Below are positions 1-11,755 of a stretch of 64,000 nt of DNA, in pieces (position 1 is the first letter of the stretch; every line of letters starts with the position of its first letter). The DNA is from Hippasteria phrygiana (Eukaryota > Echinodermata > Asteroidea > Valvatida > Goniasteridae). Under the pieces are notes generated by a model. It had not been told where the DNA came from and ran no database searches. It worked only from the letters and a program-made list of their open reading frames with translations. The stretch covers positions 186,001 to 250,000 of the forward strand of contig JAZGUH010000445.1 of the NCBI GenBank assembly GCA_037893225.1, written 5' to 3'. The position numbers and the translations under genes are program-made.

Positions 1-232
1 CGCAATGTTTATTTTCTTTCCGGCTAACATCTGTGTACATGTTACCTTTTATTTATTGCTCCATGCATGTCAAATTCCCTGGGGTATGGACTTGCTTTAC
101 TCATTCATAATTGCATGAAATATCAACCAAATTCAGTATTTTTGACATGTATGGATAGCTTAGATCTGGCGCTACATGTTGCAATCATCGGCGGCTTCCT
201 AGAGTTAAAACTTGTGGAGAAAATTCAAACCT
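1..232. repeat. Reference monomer (first complete copy)
   Basis: This copy sets the numbering used in other entries. Landmarks in order: CGCAATG at 1; CCGG at 20-23; TGTACA at 34-39 overlapping ACATGT at 37-42; the 8-bp palindrome CATGCATG at 62-69 (contains an NsiI site); GGGGTATGG at 81-89, where the recurring deletion falls; GCATGAAATATCAACC around 113-128; ACATGT at 146-151; AGATCT (BglII) at 162-167; ACATGT at 175-180; ATCGGCGGC at 188-196. There are 5 CpG sites (1, 21, 170, 189, 192). Differences between monomers cluster at 19-49, 77-100, 133-139 and 199-218. Positions 101-123 and the span from about 219 through 18 of the next copy are almost invariant. Confidence 0.95.
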
Positions 233-2895
233 CGCAATGTTTATTTTCTTTCCGGCTAACATCTGTGTACATGTTACCGTCTATTTATTGCTCCATGCAT
301 GTCAAATTCCTTGGGGTATGGACTTGCTTTACTCATTCATAATTGCATGAAATATCAACCAAATTTAGTAATTTTGACATGTATGGATAGCTTAGATCTG
401 GCGCTACATGTTGCAATCATCGGCGGCTTCCTAGAGTTAAAACTGGTGGAGAAAATTCAAACCTCGCAATGTTTATTTTCTTCCCGGCCACCATCTGTGT
501 GCAGATTACCTTTTATTTATTGCTCCATGCCTGTCAAATTCCCTGGGGTATGGACTTGCTTTACTCATTCATAATTGCATGAAATATCAACCAAATGCAG
601 TAATTTTGACATGTATGGATAGCTTTGATCTGGCGCTACATGTTGCAATTATCGGCGGCTTCCTAGAGTTAAAACTTGTGGAGAAAATTCAAACCTCGCA
701 ATGTTTATTTTCTTCCTGGCCAACATCTGTGTGCATATTACCGTCTATTTATTGCTCCATGCATGTCAAATTCCCTGGGGTATGGACTTGCTTTACTCAT
801 TCATAATTGCATGAAATATCAACCAAATGCAGTAATTTTGACATGTATGTATAGCTTAGATCTGGCGCTACATGTTGTAATCATCGGCGGCTTCCCAGAG
901 TTAACACTTGTGGAGAAAATTCAAACCTCGCAATGTTTATTTTCTTCCCGGCCACCATCTGTGTGCAGATTACCTTTTATTTATTGCTCCATGCATGTCA
1001 AATTCCCTGGGGTATGGACTTGCTTTACTCATTCATAATTGCATGAAATATCAACCAAATTCAGTATTTTTGACATGTATGGATAGCTTAGATCTGGCGC
1101 TACATGTTGCAATCATCGGCGGCTTCCTAGAGTTAAAACTTGTGGAGAAAATTCAAACCTCGCAATGTTTATTTTCTTTCCGGCCAACATCTGCGTGCAT
1201 ATTACCTTCTATTTATTGCTCCATGCCTGTCAAATTCCCTGGGGTATGACTTGCTTTACTCATTCATAATTGCATGAAATATCAACCAAATACAGTAATT
1301 TTGACATGTATGGATAGCTTAGATCTGGCGCTACATGTTGCAATCATCGGCGGCTTCCCAGATTTAAAACTTGTGGAGAAAATTCAAACCTCGCAATGTT
1401 TATTTTCTTTCCGGCTAACATCTGTGTACATGTTACCGTCTATTTATTGCTCCATGCATGTCAAATTCCTTGGGGTATGGACTTGCTTTACTCATTCATA
1501 ATTGCATGAAATATCAACCAAATTTAGTAATTTTGACATGTATGGATAGCTTAGATCTGGCGCTACATGTTGCAATCATCGGCGGCTTCCTAGAGTTAAA
1601 ACTGGTGGAGAAAATTCAAACCTCGCAATGTTTATTTTCTTCCCGGCCACCATCTGTGTGCAGATTACCTTTTATTTATTGCTCCATGCCTGTCAAATTC
1701 CCTGGGGTATGGACTTGCTTTACTCATTCATAATTGCATGAAATATCAACCAAATGCAGTAATTTTGACATGTATGGATAGCTTTGATCTGGCGCTACAT
1801 GTTGCAATTATCGGCGGCTTCCTAGAGTTAAAACTTGTGGAGAAAATTCAAACCTCGCAATGTTTATTTTCTTCCTGGCCAACATCTGTGTGCATATTAC
1901 CGTCTATTTATTGCTCCATGCATGTCAAATTCCCTGGGGTATGGACTTGCTTTACTCATTCATAATTGCATGAAATATCAACCAAATGCAGTAATTTTGA
2001 CATGTATGTATAGCTTAGATCTGGCGCTACATGTTGTAATCATCGGCGGCTTCCCAGAGTTAAAACTTGTGGAGAAAATTCAAACCTCGCAATGTTTATT
2101 TTCTTTCCGGCCAACATCTGCGTGCATATTACCTTCTATTTATTGCTCCATGCCTGTCAAATTCCCTGGGGTATGACTTGCTTTACTCATTCATAATTGC
2201 ATGAAATATCAACCAAATACAGTAATTTTGACATGTATGGATAGCTTAGATCTGGCGCTACATGTTGCAATCATCGGCGGCTTCCTAGAGTTAAAACTTG
2301 TGTAGAAAATTCAAACCTCGCAATGTTTATTTTCTTTCCGGCCAACATCTGTGTACATGTTACCGTCTATTTATTGCTCCATGCATGTCAAATTGCCTGG
2401 GGTATGGACTTGCTTTACTCATTCATAATTGCATGAAATATCAACCAAATGCAGTAATTTTGACATGTATGGATAGCTTTGATCTGGCGCTACATGTTGC
2501 AATTATCGGCGGCTTCCTAGAGTTAAAACTTGTGGAGAAAATTCAAACCTCGCAATGTTTATTTTCTTCCTGGCCAACATCTGTGTGCATATTACCGTCT
2601 ATTTATTGCTCCATGCATGTCAAATTCCCTGGGGTATGGACTTGCTTTACTCATTCATAATTGCATGAAATATCAACCAAATGCAGTAATTTTGACATGT
2701 ATGTATAGCTTAGATCTGGCGCTACATGTTGTAATCATCGGCGGCTTCCCAGAGTTAAAACTTGTGGAGAAAATTCAAACCTCGCAATGTTTATTTTCTT
2801 TCCGGCCAACATCTGCGTGCATATTACCTTCTATTTATTGCTCCATGCCTGTCAAATTCCCTGGGGTATGACTTGCTTTACTCATTCATAATTGC
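115..2895. repeat. Irregular leading domain of 12 units
   Basis: Unit order is m1-m2-m3-hybrid-m13-m5p-m2-m3-m4-m5s-m3-m4. The fourth unit (811-1042) starts as m4 (ATGTATAG, T182) and ends as m12 (CCCGGCCACC with CATGTC), so units 811-2200 read as a partial alpha HOR entered through a recombinant monomer. A second break occurs where m5s (2201) is followed by m3 rather than the usual m6; the switch lies between TTGCCT near 2397 and GCTTTGATC near 2476. The m1-m2-m3 order at 115 recurs downstream at 1,159-bp spacing in other domains. Bases 1-114 belong to the preceding unit, which is truncated by the window edge. Confidence 0.85.
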
Positions 2896-4749
2896 ATGAA
2901 ATATCAACCAAATACAGTAATTTTGACATGTATGGATAGCTTAGATCTGGCGCTACATGTTGCAATCATCGGCGGCTTCCCAGAGTTAACACTTGTGGAG
3001 AAAATTCAAACCTCGCAATGTTTATTTTCTTTCCGGCTAACATCTGTGTACATGTTACCGTCTATTTATTGCTCCATGCATGTCAAATTCCCTGGGGTAT
3101 GGACTTGCTTTACTCATTCATAATTGCATGAAATATCAACCAAATTTAGTAATTTTGACATGTATGGATAGCTTAGATCTGGCGCTACATGTTGCAATCA
3201 TCGGCGGCTTCCCAGAGTTAAAACTTGTAGAGAAAATTCAAACCTCGCAATGTTTATTTTCTTTCCGGCCAACATCTGTGTACATATTACCGTCTATTTA
3301 TTGCTCCATGCATGTCAAATTCCCTGGGATATGGACTTGCTTTATTCATTCATAATTGCATGAAATATCAACCAAATGCAGTATTTTTGACATGTATGGA
3401 TAGCTTAGATATGGCGCTACATGTTGCAATTATCGGCGGCTTCTTAGAGTTAACACTTGTGGAGAAAATTCAAACCTCGCAATGTTTATTTTCTTCCCGG
3501 CCACCATCTGTGTGCAGATTACCTTTTATTTATTGCTCCATGCATGTCAAATTCCCTGGGGTATGGACTTGCTTTACTCATTCATAATTGCATGAAATAT
3601 CAACCAAATTCAGTATTTTTGACATGTATGGATAGCTTAGATCTGGCGCTACATGTTGCAATCATCGGCGGCTTCCTAGAGTTAAAACTTGTGGAGAAAA
3701 TTCAAACCTCGCAATGTTTATTTTCTTTCCGGCCAACATCTGCGTGCATATTACCTTCTATTTATTGCTCCATGCCTGTCAAATTCCCTGGGGTATGACT
3801 TGCTTTACTCATTCATAATTGCATGAAATATCAACCAAATACAGTAATTTTGACATGTATGGATAGCTTAGATCTGGCGCTACATGTTGCAATCATCGGC
3901 GGCTTCCCAGATTTAAAACTTGTGGAGAAAATTCAAACCTCGCAATGTTTATTTTCTTTCCGGCTAACATCTGTGTACATGTTACCGTCTATTTATTGCT
4001 CCATGCATGTCAAATTCCTTGGGGTATGGACTTGCTTTACTCATTCATAATTGCATGAAATATCAACCAAATTTAGTAATTTTGACATGTATGGATAGCT
4101 TAGATCTGGCGCTACATGTTGCAATCATCGGCGGCTTCCTAGAGTTAAAACTGGTGGAGAAAATTCAAACCTCGCAATGTTTATTTTCTTCCCGGCCACC
4201 ATCTGTGTGCAGATTACCTTTTATTTATTGCTCCATGCCTGTCAAATTCCCTGGGGTATGGACTTGCTTTACTCATTCATAATTGCATGAAATATCAACC
4301 AAATGCAGTAATTTTGACATGTATGGATAGCTTTGATCTGGCGCTACATGTTGCAATTATCGGCGGCTTCCTAGAGTTAAAACTTGTGGAGAAAATTCAA
4401 ACCTCGCAATGTTTATTTTCTTCCTGGCCAACATCTGTGTGCATATTACCGTCTATTTATTGCTCCATGCATGTCAAATTCCATGGGGTATGGACTTGCT
4501 TTACTCATTCATAATTGCATGAAATATCAACCAAATGCAGTAATTTTGACATGTATGTATAGCTTAGATCTGGCGCTACATGTTGTAATCATCGGCGGCT
4601 TCCCAGAGTTAAAACTTGTGGAGAAAATTCAAACCTCGCAATGTTTATTTTCTTTCCGGCCAACATCTGCGTGCATATTACCTTCTATTTATTGCTCCAT
4701 GCCTGTCAAATTCCCTGGGGTATGACTTGCTTTACTCATTCATAATTGC
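2896..4749. repeat. Alpha HOR copy 1 (8-mer, 1,854 bp)
   Basis: Unit order is m5-m11-m12-m13-m5p-m2-m3-m4, with 231-bp monomers at units 4 and 8. The m12 unit carries a local A at monomer position 166 (AGATATGG, base 3411) that destroys the BglII site. The m3 unit has a private CCATGGGG (A at base 4483), absent from the next copy. Other copies of this 8-mer occur at 4750-6603, 13095-14948, 31873-33726 and 55062-56915. Incomplete copies start at 811, 11756, 56916 and 62248. Confidence 0.9.
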
Positions 4750-6603
4750 ATGAAATATCAACCAAATACAGTAATTTTGACATGTATGGATAGCTTAGAT
4801 CTGGCGCTACATGTTGCAATCATCGGCGGCTTCCCAGAGTTAACACTTGTGGAGAAAATTCAAACCTCGCAATGTTTATTTTCTTTCCGGCTAACATCTG
4901 TGTACATGTTACCGTCTATTTATTGCTCCATGCATGTCAAATTCCCTGGGGTATGGACTTGCTTTACTCATTCATAATTGCATGAAATATCAACCAAATT
5001 TAGTAATTTTGACATGTATGGATAGCTTAGATCTGGCGCTACATGTTGCAATCATCGGCGGCTTCCCAGAGTTAAAACTTGTAGAGAAAATTCAAACCTC
5101 GCAATGTTTATTTTCTTTCCGGCCAACATCTGTGTACATATTACCGTCTATTTATTGCTCCATGCATGTCAAATTCCCTGGGATATGGACTTGCTTTATT
5201 CATTCATAATTGCATGAAATATCAACCAAATGCAGTATTTTTGACATGTATGGATAGCTTAGATATGGCGCTACATGTTGCAATTATCGGCGGCTTCTTA
5301 GAGTTAACACTTGTGGAGAAAATTCAAACCTCGCAATGTTTATTTTCTTCCCGGCCACCATCTGTGTGCAGATTACCTTTTATTTATTGCTCCATGCATG
5401 TCAAATTCCCTGGGGTATGGACTTGCTTTACTCATTCATAATTGCATGAAATATCAACCAAATTCAGTATTTTTGACATGTATGGATAGCTTAGATCTGG
5501 CGCTACATGTTGCAATCATCGGCGGCTTCCTAGAGTTAAAACTTGTGGAGAAAATTCAAACCTCGCAATGTTTATTTTCTTTCCGGCCAACATCTGCGTG
5601 CATATTACCTTCTATTTATTGCTCCATGCCTGTCAAATTCCCTGGGGTATGACTTGCTTTACTCATTCATAATTGCATGAAATATCAACCAAATACAGTA
5701 ATTTTGACATGTATGGATAGCTTAGATCTGGCGCTACATGTTGCAATCATCGGCGGCTTCCCAGATTTAAAACTTGTGGAGAAAATTCAAACCTCGCAAT
5801 GTTTATTTTCTTTCCGGCTAACATCTGTGTACATGTTACCGTCTATTTATTGCTCCATGCATGTCAAATTCCTTGGGGTATGGACTTGCTTTACTCATTC
5901 ATAATTGCATGAAATATCAACCAAATTTAGTAATTTTGACATGTATGGATAGCTTAGATCTGGCGCTACATGTTGCAATCATCGGCGGCTTCCTAGAGTT
6001 AAAACTGGTGGAGAAAATTCAAACCTCGCAATGTTTATTTTCTTCCCGGCCACCATCTGTGTGCAGATTACCTTTTATTTATTGCTCCATGCCTGTCAAA
6101 TTCCCTGGGGTATGGACTTGCTTTACTCATTCATAATTGCATGAAATATCAACCAAATGCAGTAATTTTGACATGTATGGATAGCTTTGATCTGGCGCTA
6201 CATGTTGCAATTATCGGCGGCTTCCTAGAGTTAAAACTTGTGGAGAAAATTCAAACCTCGCAATGTTTATTTTCTTCCTGGCCAACATCTGTGTGCATAT
6301 TACCGTCTATTTATTGCTCCATGCATGTCAAATTCCCTGGGGTATGGACTTGCTTTACTCATTCATAATTGCATGAAATATCAACCAAATGCAGTAATTT
6401 TGACATGTATGTATAGCTTAGATCTGGCGCTACATGTTGTAATCATCGGCGGCTTCCCAGAGTTAAAACTTGTGGAGAAAATTCAAACCTCGCAATGTTT
6501 ATTTTCTTTCCGGCCAACATCTGCGTGCATATTACCTTCTATTTATTGCTCCATGCCTGTCAAATTCCCTGGGGTATGACTTGCTTTACTCATTCATAAT
6601 TGC
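4750..6603. repeat. Alpha HOR copy 2 (8-mer, 1,854 bp)
   Basis: The unit order matches the preceding copy exactly, offset by 1,854 bp, and it shares the AGATATGG variant (base 5265). It lacks the private CCATGGGG of copy 1, so the two differ by at least that base. It is followed by m5s instead of m5, which ends the 8-mer phase. Confidence 0.9.
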
Positions 6604-9600
6604 ATGAAATATCAACCAAATACAGTAATTTTGACATGTATGGATAGCTTAGATCTGGCGCTACATGTTGCAATCATCGGCGGCTTCCTAGAGTTAAAAC
6701 TTGTGTAGAAAATTCAAACCTCGCAATGTTTATTTTCTTTCCGGCCAACATCTGTGTACATGTTACCGTCTATTTATTGCTCCATGCATGTCAAATTGCC
6801 TGGGGTATGGACTTGCTTTACTCATTCATAATTGCATGAAATATCAACCAAATTCAGTAATTTTGACATGTATGGATAGCTTAGATCTGGCGCTACATGT
6901 TGCAATCATCGGCGGCTTCCCAGAGTTAAAACTTGTGGAGAAAATTCAAACCTCGCAATGTTTATTTTCTTTCCGGCTAACATCTGTGTACATGTTACCG
7001 TCTATTTATTGCTCCATGCATGTCAAATTCCCTGGGGTATGGACTTGCTTTACTCATTCATAATTGCATGAAATATCAACCAAATTTAGTAATTTTGACA
7101 TGTATGGATAGCTTAGATCTGGCGCTACACGTTGCAATTATCGGCGGCTTCTTAGAGGTAAAACTTGTGGAGAAAATTCAAACCTCGCAATGTTTATTTT
7201 CTTTCCGGCCAACATCTGTGTACATGTTACCGTCTATTTATTGCTCCATGCATGTCAAATTCCCTGGGGTATGGACTTGATTTACTCATTCATAATTGCA
7301 TGAAATATCAACCAAATGCAGTAATTTTGACAAGTATGTATAGCTTAGATCTGGCGCTACATGTTGCAATCATCGGCGGCTTCCCAGAGTTAAAACTTGT
7401 AGAGAAAATTCAAACCTCGCAATGTTTATTTTCTTTCCGGCCAACATCTGTGTACATATTACCGTCTATTTATTGCTCCATGCATGTCAAATTCCCTGGG
7501 GTATGGACTTGCTTTATTCATTCATAATTGCATGAAATATCAACCAAATGCAGTATTTTTGACATGTATGGATAGCTTAGATCTGGCGCTACATGTTGCA
7601 ATCATCGGCGGCTTCCTAGAGTTAAAACTTGTGGAGAAAATTCAAACCTCGCAATGTTTATTTTCTTTCCGGCTAACATCTGTGTACATGTTACCGTCTA
7701 TTTATTGCTCCATGCATGTCAAATTCCCTGGGGTATGGACTTGCTTTACTCATTCATAATTGCATGAAATATCAACCAAATTTAGTACTTTTGACATGTA
7801 TGGATAGCTTAGATCTGGCGCTACACGTTGCAATTATCGGCGGCTTCTTAGAGGTAAAACTTGTGGAGAAAATTCAAACCTCGCAATGTTTATTTTCTTT
7901 CCGGCCAACATCTGTGTACATGTTACCGTCTATTTATTGCTCCATGCATGTCAAATTCCCTGGGGTATGGACTTGATTTACTCATTCATAATTGCATGAA
8001 ATATCAACCAAATGCAGTAATTTTGACAAGTATGTATAGCTTAGATCTGGCGCTACATGTTGCAATCATCGGCGGCTTCCCAGAGTTAAAACTTGTAGAG
8101 AAAATTCAAACCTCGCAATGTTTATTTTCTTTCCGGCCAACATCTGTGTACATATTACCGTCTATTTATTGCTCCATGCATGTCAAATTCCCTGGGGTAT
8201 GGACTTGCTTTATTCATTCATAATTGCATGAAATATCAACCAAATACAGTAATTTTGACATGTATGGATAGCTTAGATCTGGCGCTACATGTTGGAATCA
8301 TCGGCGGCTTCCCAGAGTTAACACTTGTGGAGAAAATTCAAACCTCGCAATGTTTATTTTCTTTCCGGCTAACATCTGTGTACATGTTACCTTTTATTTA
8401 TTGCTCCATGCATGTCAAATTCCCTGGGGTATGGACTTGCTTTACTCATTCATAATTGCATGAAATATCAACCAAATTCAGTATTTTTGACATGTATGGA
8501 TAGCTTAGATCTGGCGCTACATGTTGCAATCATCGGCGGCTTCCTAGAGTTAAAACTTGTGGAGAAAATTCAAACCTCGCAATGTTTATTTTCTTTCCGG
8601 CTAACATCTGTGTACATGTTACCGTCTATTTATTGCTCCATGCATGTCAAATTCCTTGGGGTATGGACTTGCTTTACTCATTCATAATTGCATGAAATAT
8701 CAACCAAATTTAGTAATTTTGACATGTATGGATAGCTTAGATCTGGCGCTACATGTTGCAATCATCGGCGGCTTCCTAGAGTTAAAACTGGTGGAGAAAA
8801 TTCAAACCTCGCAATGTTTATTTTCTTCCCGGCCACCATCTGTGTGCAGATTACCTTTTATTTATTGCTCCATGCCTGTCAAATTCCCTGGGGTATGGAC
8901 TTGCTTTACTCATTCATAATTGCATGAAATATCAACCAAATGCAGTAATTTTGACATGTATGGATAGCTTTGATCTGGCGCTACATGTTGCAATTATCGG
9001 CGGCTTCCTAGAGTTAAAACTTGTGGAGAAAATTCAAACCTCGCAATGTTTATTTTCTTCCTGGCCAACATCTGTGTGCATATTACCGTCTATTTATTGC
9101 TCCATGCATGTCAAATTCCCTGGGGTATGGACTTGCTTTACTCATTCATAATTGCATGAAATATCAACCAAATGCAGTAATTTTGACATGTATGTATAGC
9201 TTAGATCTGGCGCTACATGTTGTAATCATCGGCGGCTTCCCAGAGTTAAAACTTGTGGAGAAAATTCAAACCTCGCAATGTTTATTTTCTTTCCGGCCAA
9301 CATCTGCGTGCATATTACCTTCTATTTATTGCTCCATGCCTGTCAAATTCCCTGGGGTATGACTTGCTTTACTCATTCATAATTGCATGAAATATCAACC
9401 AAATACAGTAATTTTGACATGTATGGATAGCTTAGATCTGGCGCTACATGTTGCAATCATCGGCGGCTTCCCAGAGTTAACACTTGTGGAGAAAATTCAA
9501 ACCTCGCAATGTTTATTTTCTTTCCGGCTAACATCTGTGTACATGTTACCGTCTATTTATTGCTCCATGCATGTCAAATTCCCTGGGGTATGGACTTGCT

Positions 9601-11703
9601 TTACTCATTCATAATTGCATGAAATATCAACCAAATTTAGTAATTTTGACATGTATGGATAGCTTAGATCTGGCGCTACACGTTGCAATTATCGGCGGCT
9701 TCTTAGAGGTAAAACTTGTGGAGAAAATTCAAACCTCGCAATGTTTATTTTCTTTCCGGCCAACATCTGTGTACATGTTACCGTCTATTTATTGCTCCAT
9801 GCATGTCAAATTCCCTGGGGTATGGACTTGATTTACTCATTCATAATTGCATGAAATATCAACCAAATGCAGTAATTTTGACAAGTATGTATAGCTTAGA
9901 TCTGGCGCTACATGTTGCAATCATCGGCGGCTTCCCAGAGTTAAAACTTGTAGAGAAAATTCAAACCTCGCAATGTTTATTTTCTTTCCGGCCAACATCT
10001 GTGTACATATTACCGTCTATTTATTGCTCCATGCATGTCAAATTCCCTGGGGTATGGACTTGCTTTATTCATTCATAATTGCATGAAATATCAACCAAAT
10101 GCAGTATTTTTGACATGTATGGATAGCTTAGATCTGGCGCTACATGTTGCAATCATCGGCGGCTTCCTAGAGTTAAAACTTGTGGAGAAAATTCAAACCT
10201 CGCAATGTTTATTTTCTTTCCGGCTAACATCTGTGTACATGTTACCGTCTATTTATTGCTCCATGCATGTCAAATTCCCTGGGGTATGGACTTGCTTTAC
10301 TCATTCATAATTGCATGAAATATCAACCAAATTTAGTAATTTTGACATGTATGGATAGCTTAGATCTGGCGCTACACGTTGCAATTATCGGCGGCTTCCT
10401 AGAGTTAAAACTGGTGGAGAAAATTCAAACCTCGCAATGTTTATTTTCTTCCCGGCCACCATCTGTGTGCAGATTACCTTTTATTTATTGCTCCATGCCT
10501 GTCAAATTCCCTGGGGTATGGACTTGCTTTACTCATTCATAATTGCATGAAATATCAACCAAATGCAGTAATTTTGACATGTATGGATAGCTTAGATCTG
10601 GCGCTACATGTTGCAATCATCGGCGGCTTCCTAGAGTTAAAACTGGTGGAGAAAATTCAAACCTCGCAATGTTTATTTTCTTCCTGGCCAACATCTGTGT
10701 GCATATTACCGTCTATTTATTGCTCCATGCATGTCAAATTCCCTGGGGTATGGACTTGCTTTACTCATTCATAATTGCATGAAATATCAACCAAATGCAG
10801 TAATTTTGACATGTATGTTTAGCTTAGATCTGGCGCTACATGTTGCAATCATCGGCGGCTTCCCAGAGTTAAAACTTGTGGAGAAAATTCAAACCTCGCA
10901 ATGTTTATTTTCTTTCCGGCCAACATCTGCGTGCATATTACCTTCTATTTATTGCTCCATGCCTGTCAAATTCCCTGGGGTATGACTTGCTTTACTCATT
11001 CATAATTGCATGAAATATCAACCAAATACAGTAATTTTGACATGTATGGATAGCTTAGATCTGGCGCTACATGTTGCAATCATCGGCGGCTTCCTAGAGT
11101 TAAAACTTGTGTAGAAAATTCAAACCTCGCAATGTTTATTTTCTTTCCGGCCAACATCTGTGTACATGTTACCGTCTATTTATTGCTCCATGCATGTCAA
11201 ATTGCCTGGGGTATGGACTTGCTTTACTCATTCATAATTGCATGAAATATCAACCAAATTCAGTAATTTTGACATGTATGGATAGCTTAGATCTGGCGCT
11301 ACATGTTGCAATTATCGGCGGCTTCTTAGAGTTAAAACTTGTGGAGAAAATTCAAACCTCGCAATGTTTATTTTCTTTCCGGCCAACATCTGTGTGCATA
11401 TTACCTTCTATTTATTGCTCCATGCCTGTCAAATTCCCTGGGGTATGACTTGCTTTACTCATTCATAATTGCATGAAATATCAACCAAATACAGTAATTT
11501 TGACATGTATGGATAGCTTAGATCTGGCGCTACATGTTGCAATCATCGGCGGCTTCCCAGAGTTAAAACTTGTGGAGAAAATTCAAACCTCGCAATGTTT
11601 ATTTTCTTTCCGGCTAACATCTGTGTACATGTTACCGTCTATTTATTGCTCCATGCATGTCAAATTCCCTGGGGTATGGACTTGCTTTACTCATTCATAA
11701 TTG
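6604..11703. repeat. Mixed domain: linker, beta cassette, m2-m3-m4 runs
   Basis: Unit order is m5s-m6, then a beta cassette at 7068-8691 (m7-m8-m9-m7-m8-m10-m1), then m2-m3-m4-m5 and m7-m8-m9. After that come an m2 with ACACGTT, an m3-like unit with CTGGTGG, an m4-like unit with ATGTTTAG, m5s, and two units that mix m6 and m13 features. Private markers are GTACTTTT (C at 7788), GTTGGAATC (G at 8295) and ATGTTTAG (T at 10819). Each of these recurs 8,345 bp downstream. Confidence 0.85.
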
Positions 11704-11755
11704 CATGAAATATTAACCAAATTTTGTAATTTTGACATGTATGGATAGCTTAGAT

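Larger units (their letters stand above)
3411..11755. repeat. Copy 1 of an 8,345-bp tandem duplication (36 monomers)
   Basis: Every unit type, every short monomer (7 of 36) and every private marker checked in this interval recurs exactly 8,345 bp downstream. Marker pairs are 4483/12828, 5265/13610, 7788/16133, 8295/16640, 10819/19164 and 11714/20059. The left breakpoint lies in 3385-3411: base 3384 is T while 11729 is A, and the A at 3411 matches 11756. I compared markers and unit order, not every base. Confidence 0.92.

Noticed and set aside
1..232. tRNA, 5S rRNA or SINE-derived satellite
   Set aside because: No RNA polymerase III B box (GGTTCGA-like) or 5S internal control region was found on either strand of the monomer.
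1..232. CENP-B box
   Set aside because: The core TTCG-N4-A-N2-CGGG pattern was not found on either strand. The CGGC and ATCGGCGG segments do not fit it. Absence does not exclude a centromere.
1236..1250. Sequencing homopolymer error as the cause of the 231-bp monomers
   Set aside because: The lost base is one of only two Gs (TGGA), not the adjacent run of four. The loss recurs 44 times on a consistent variant background (43 of 44 with CCTGTC) and in HOR phase, so it is a real inherited variant.
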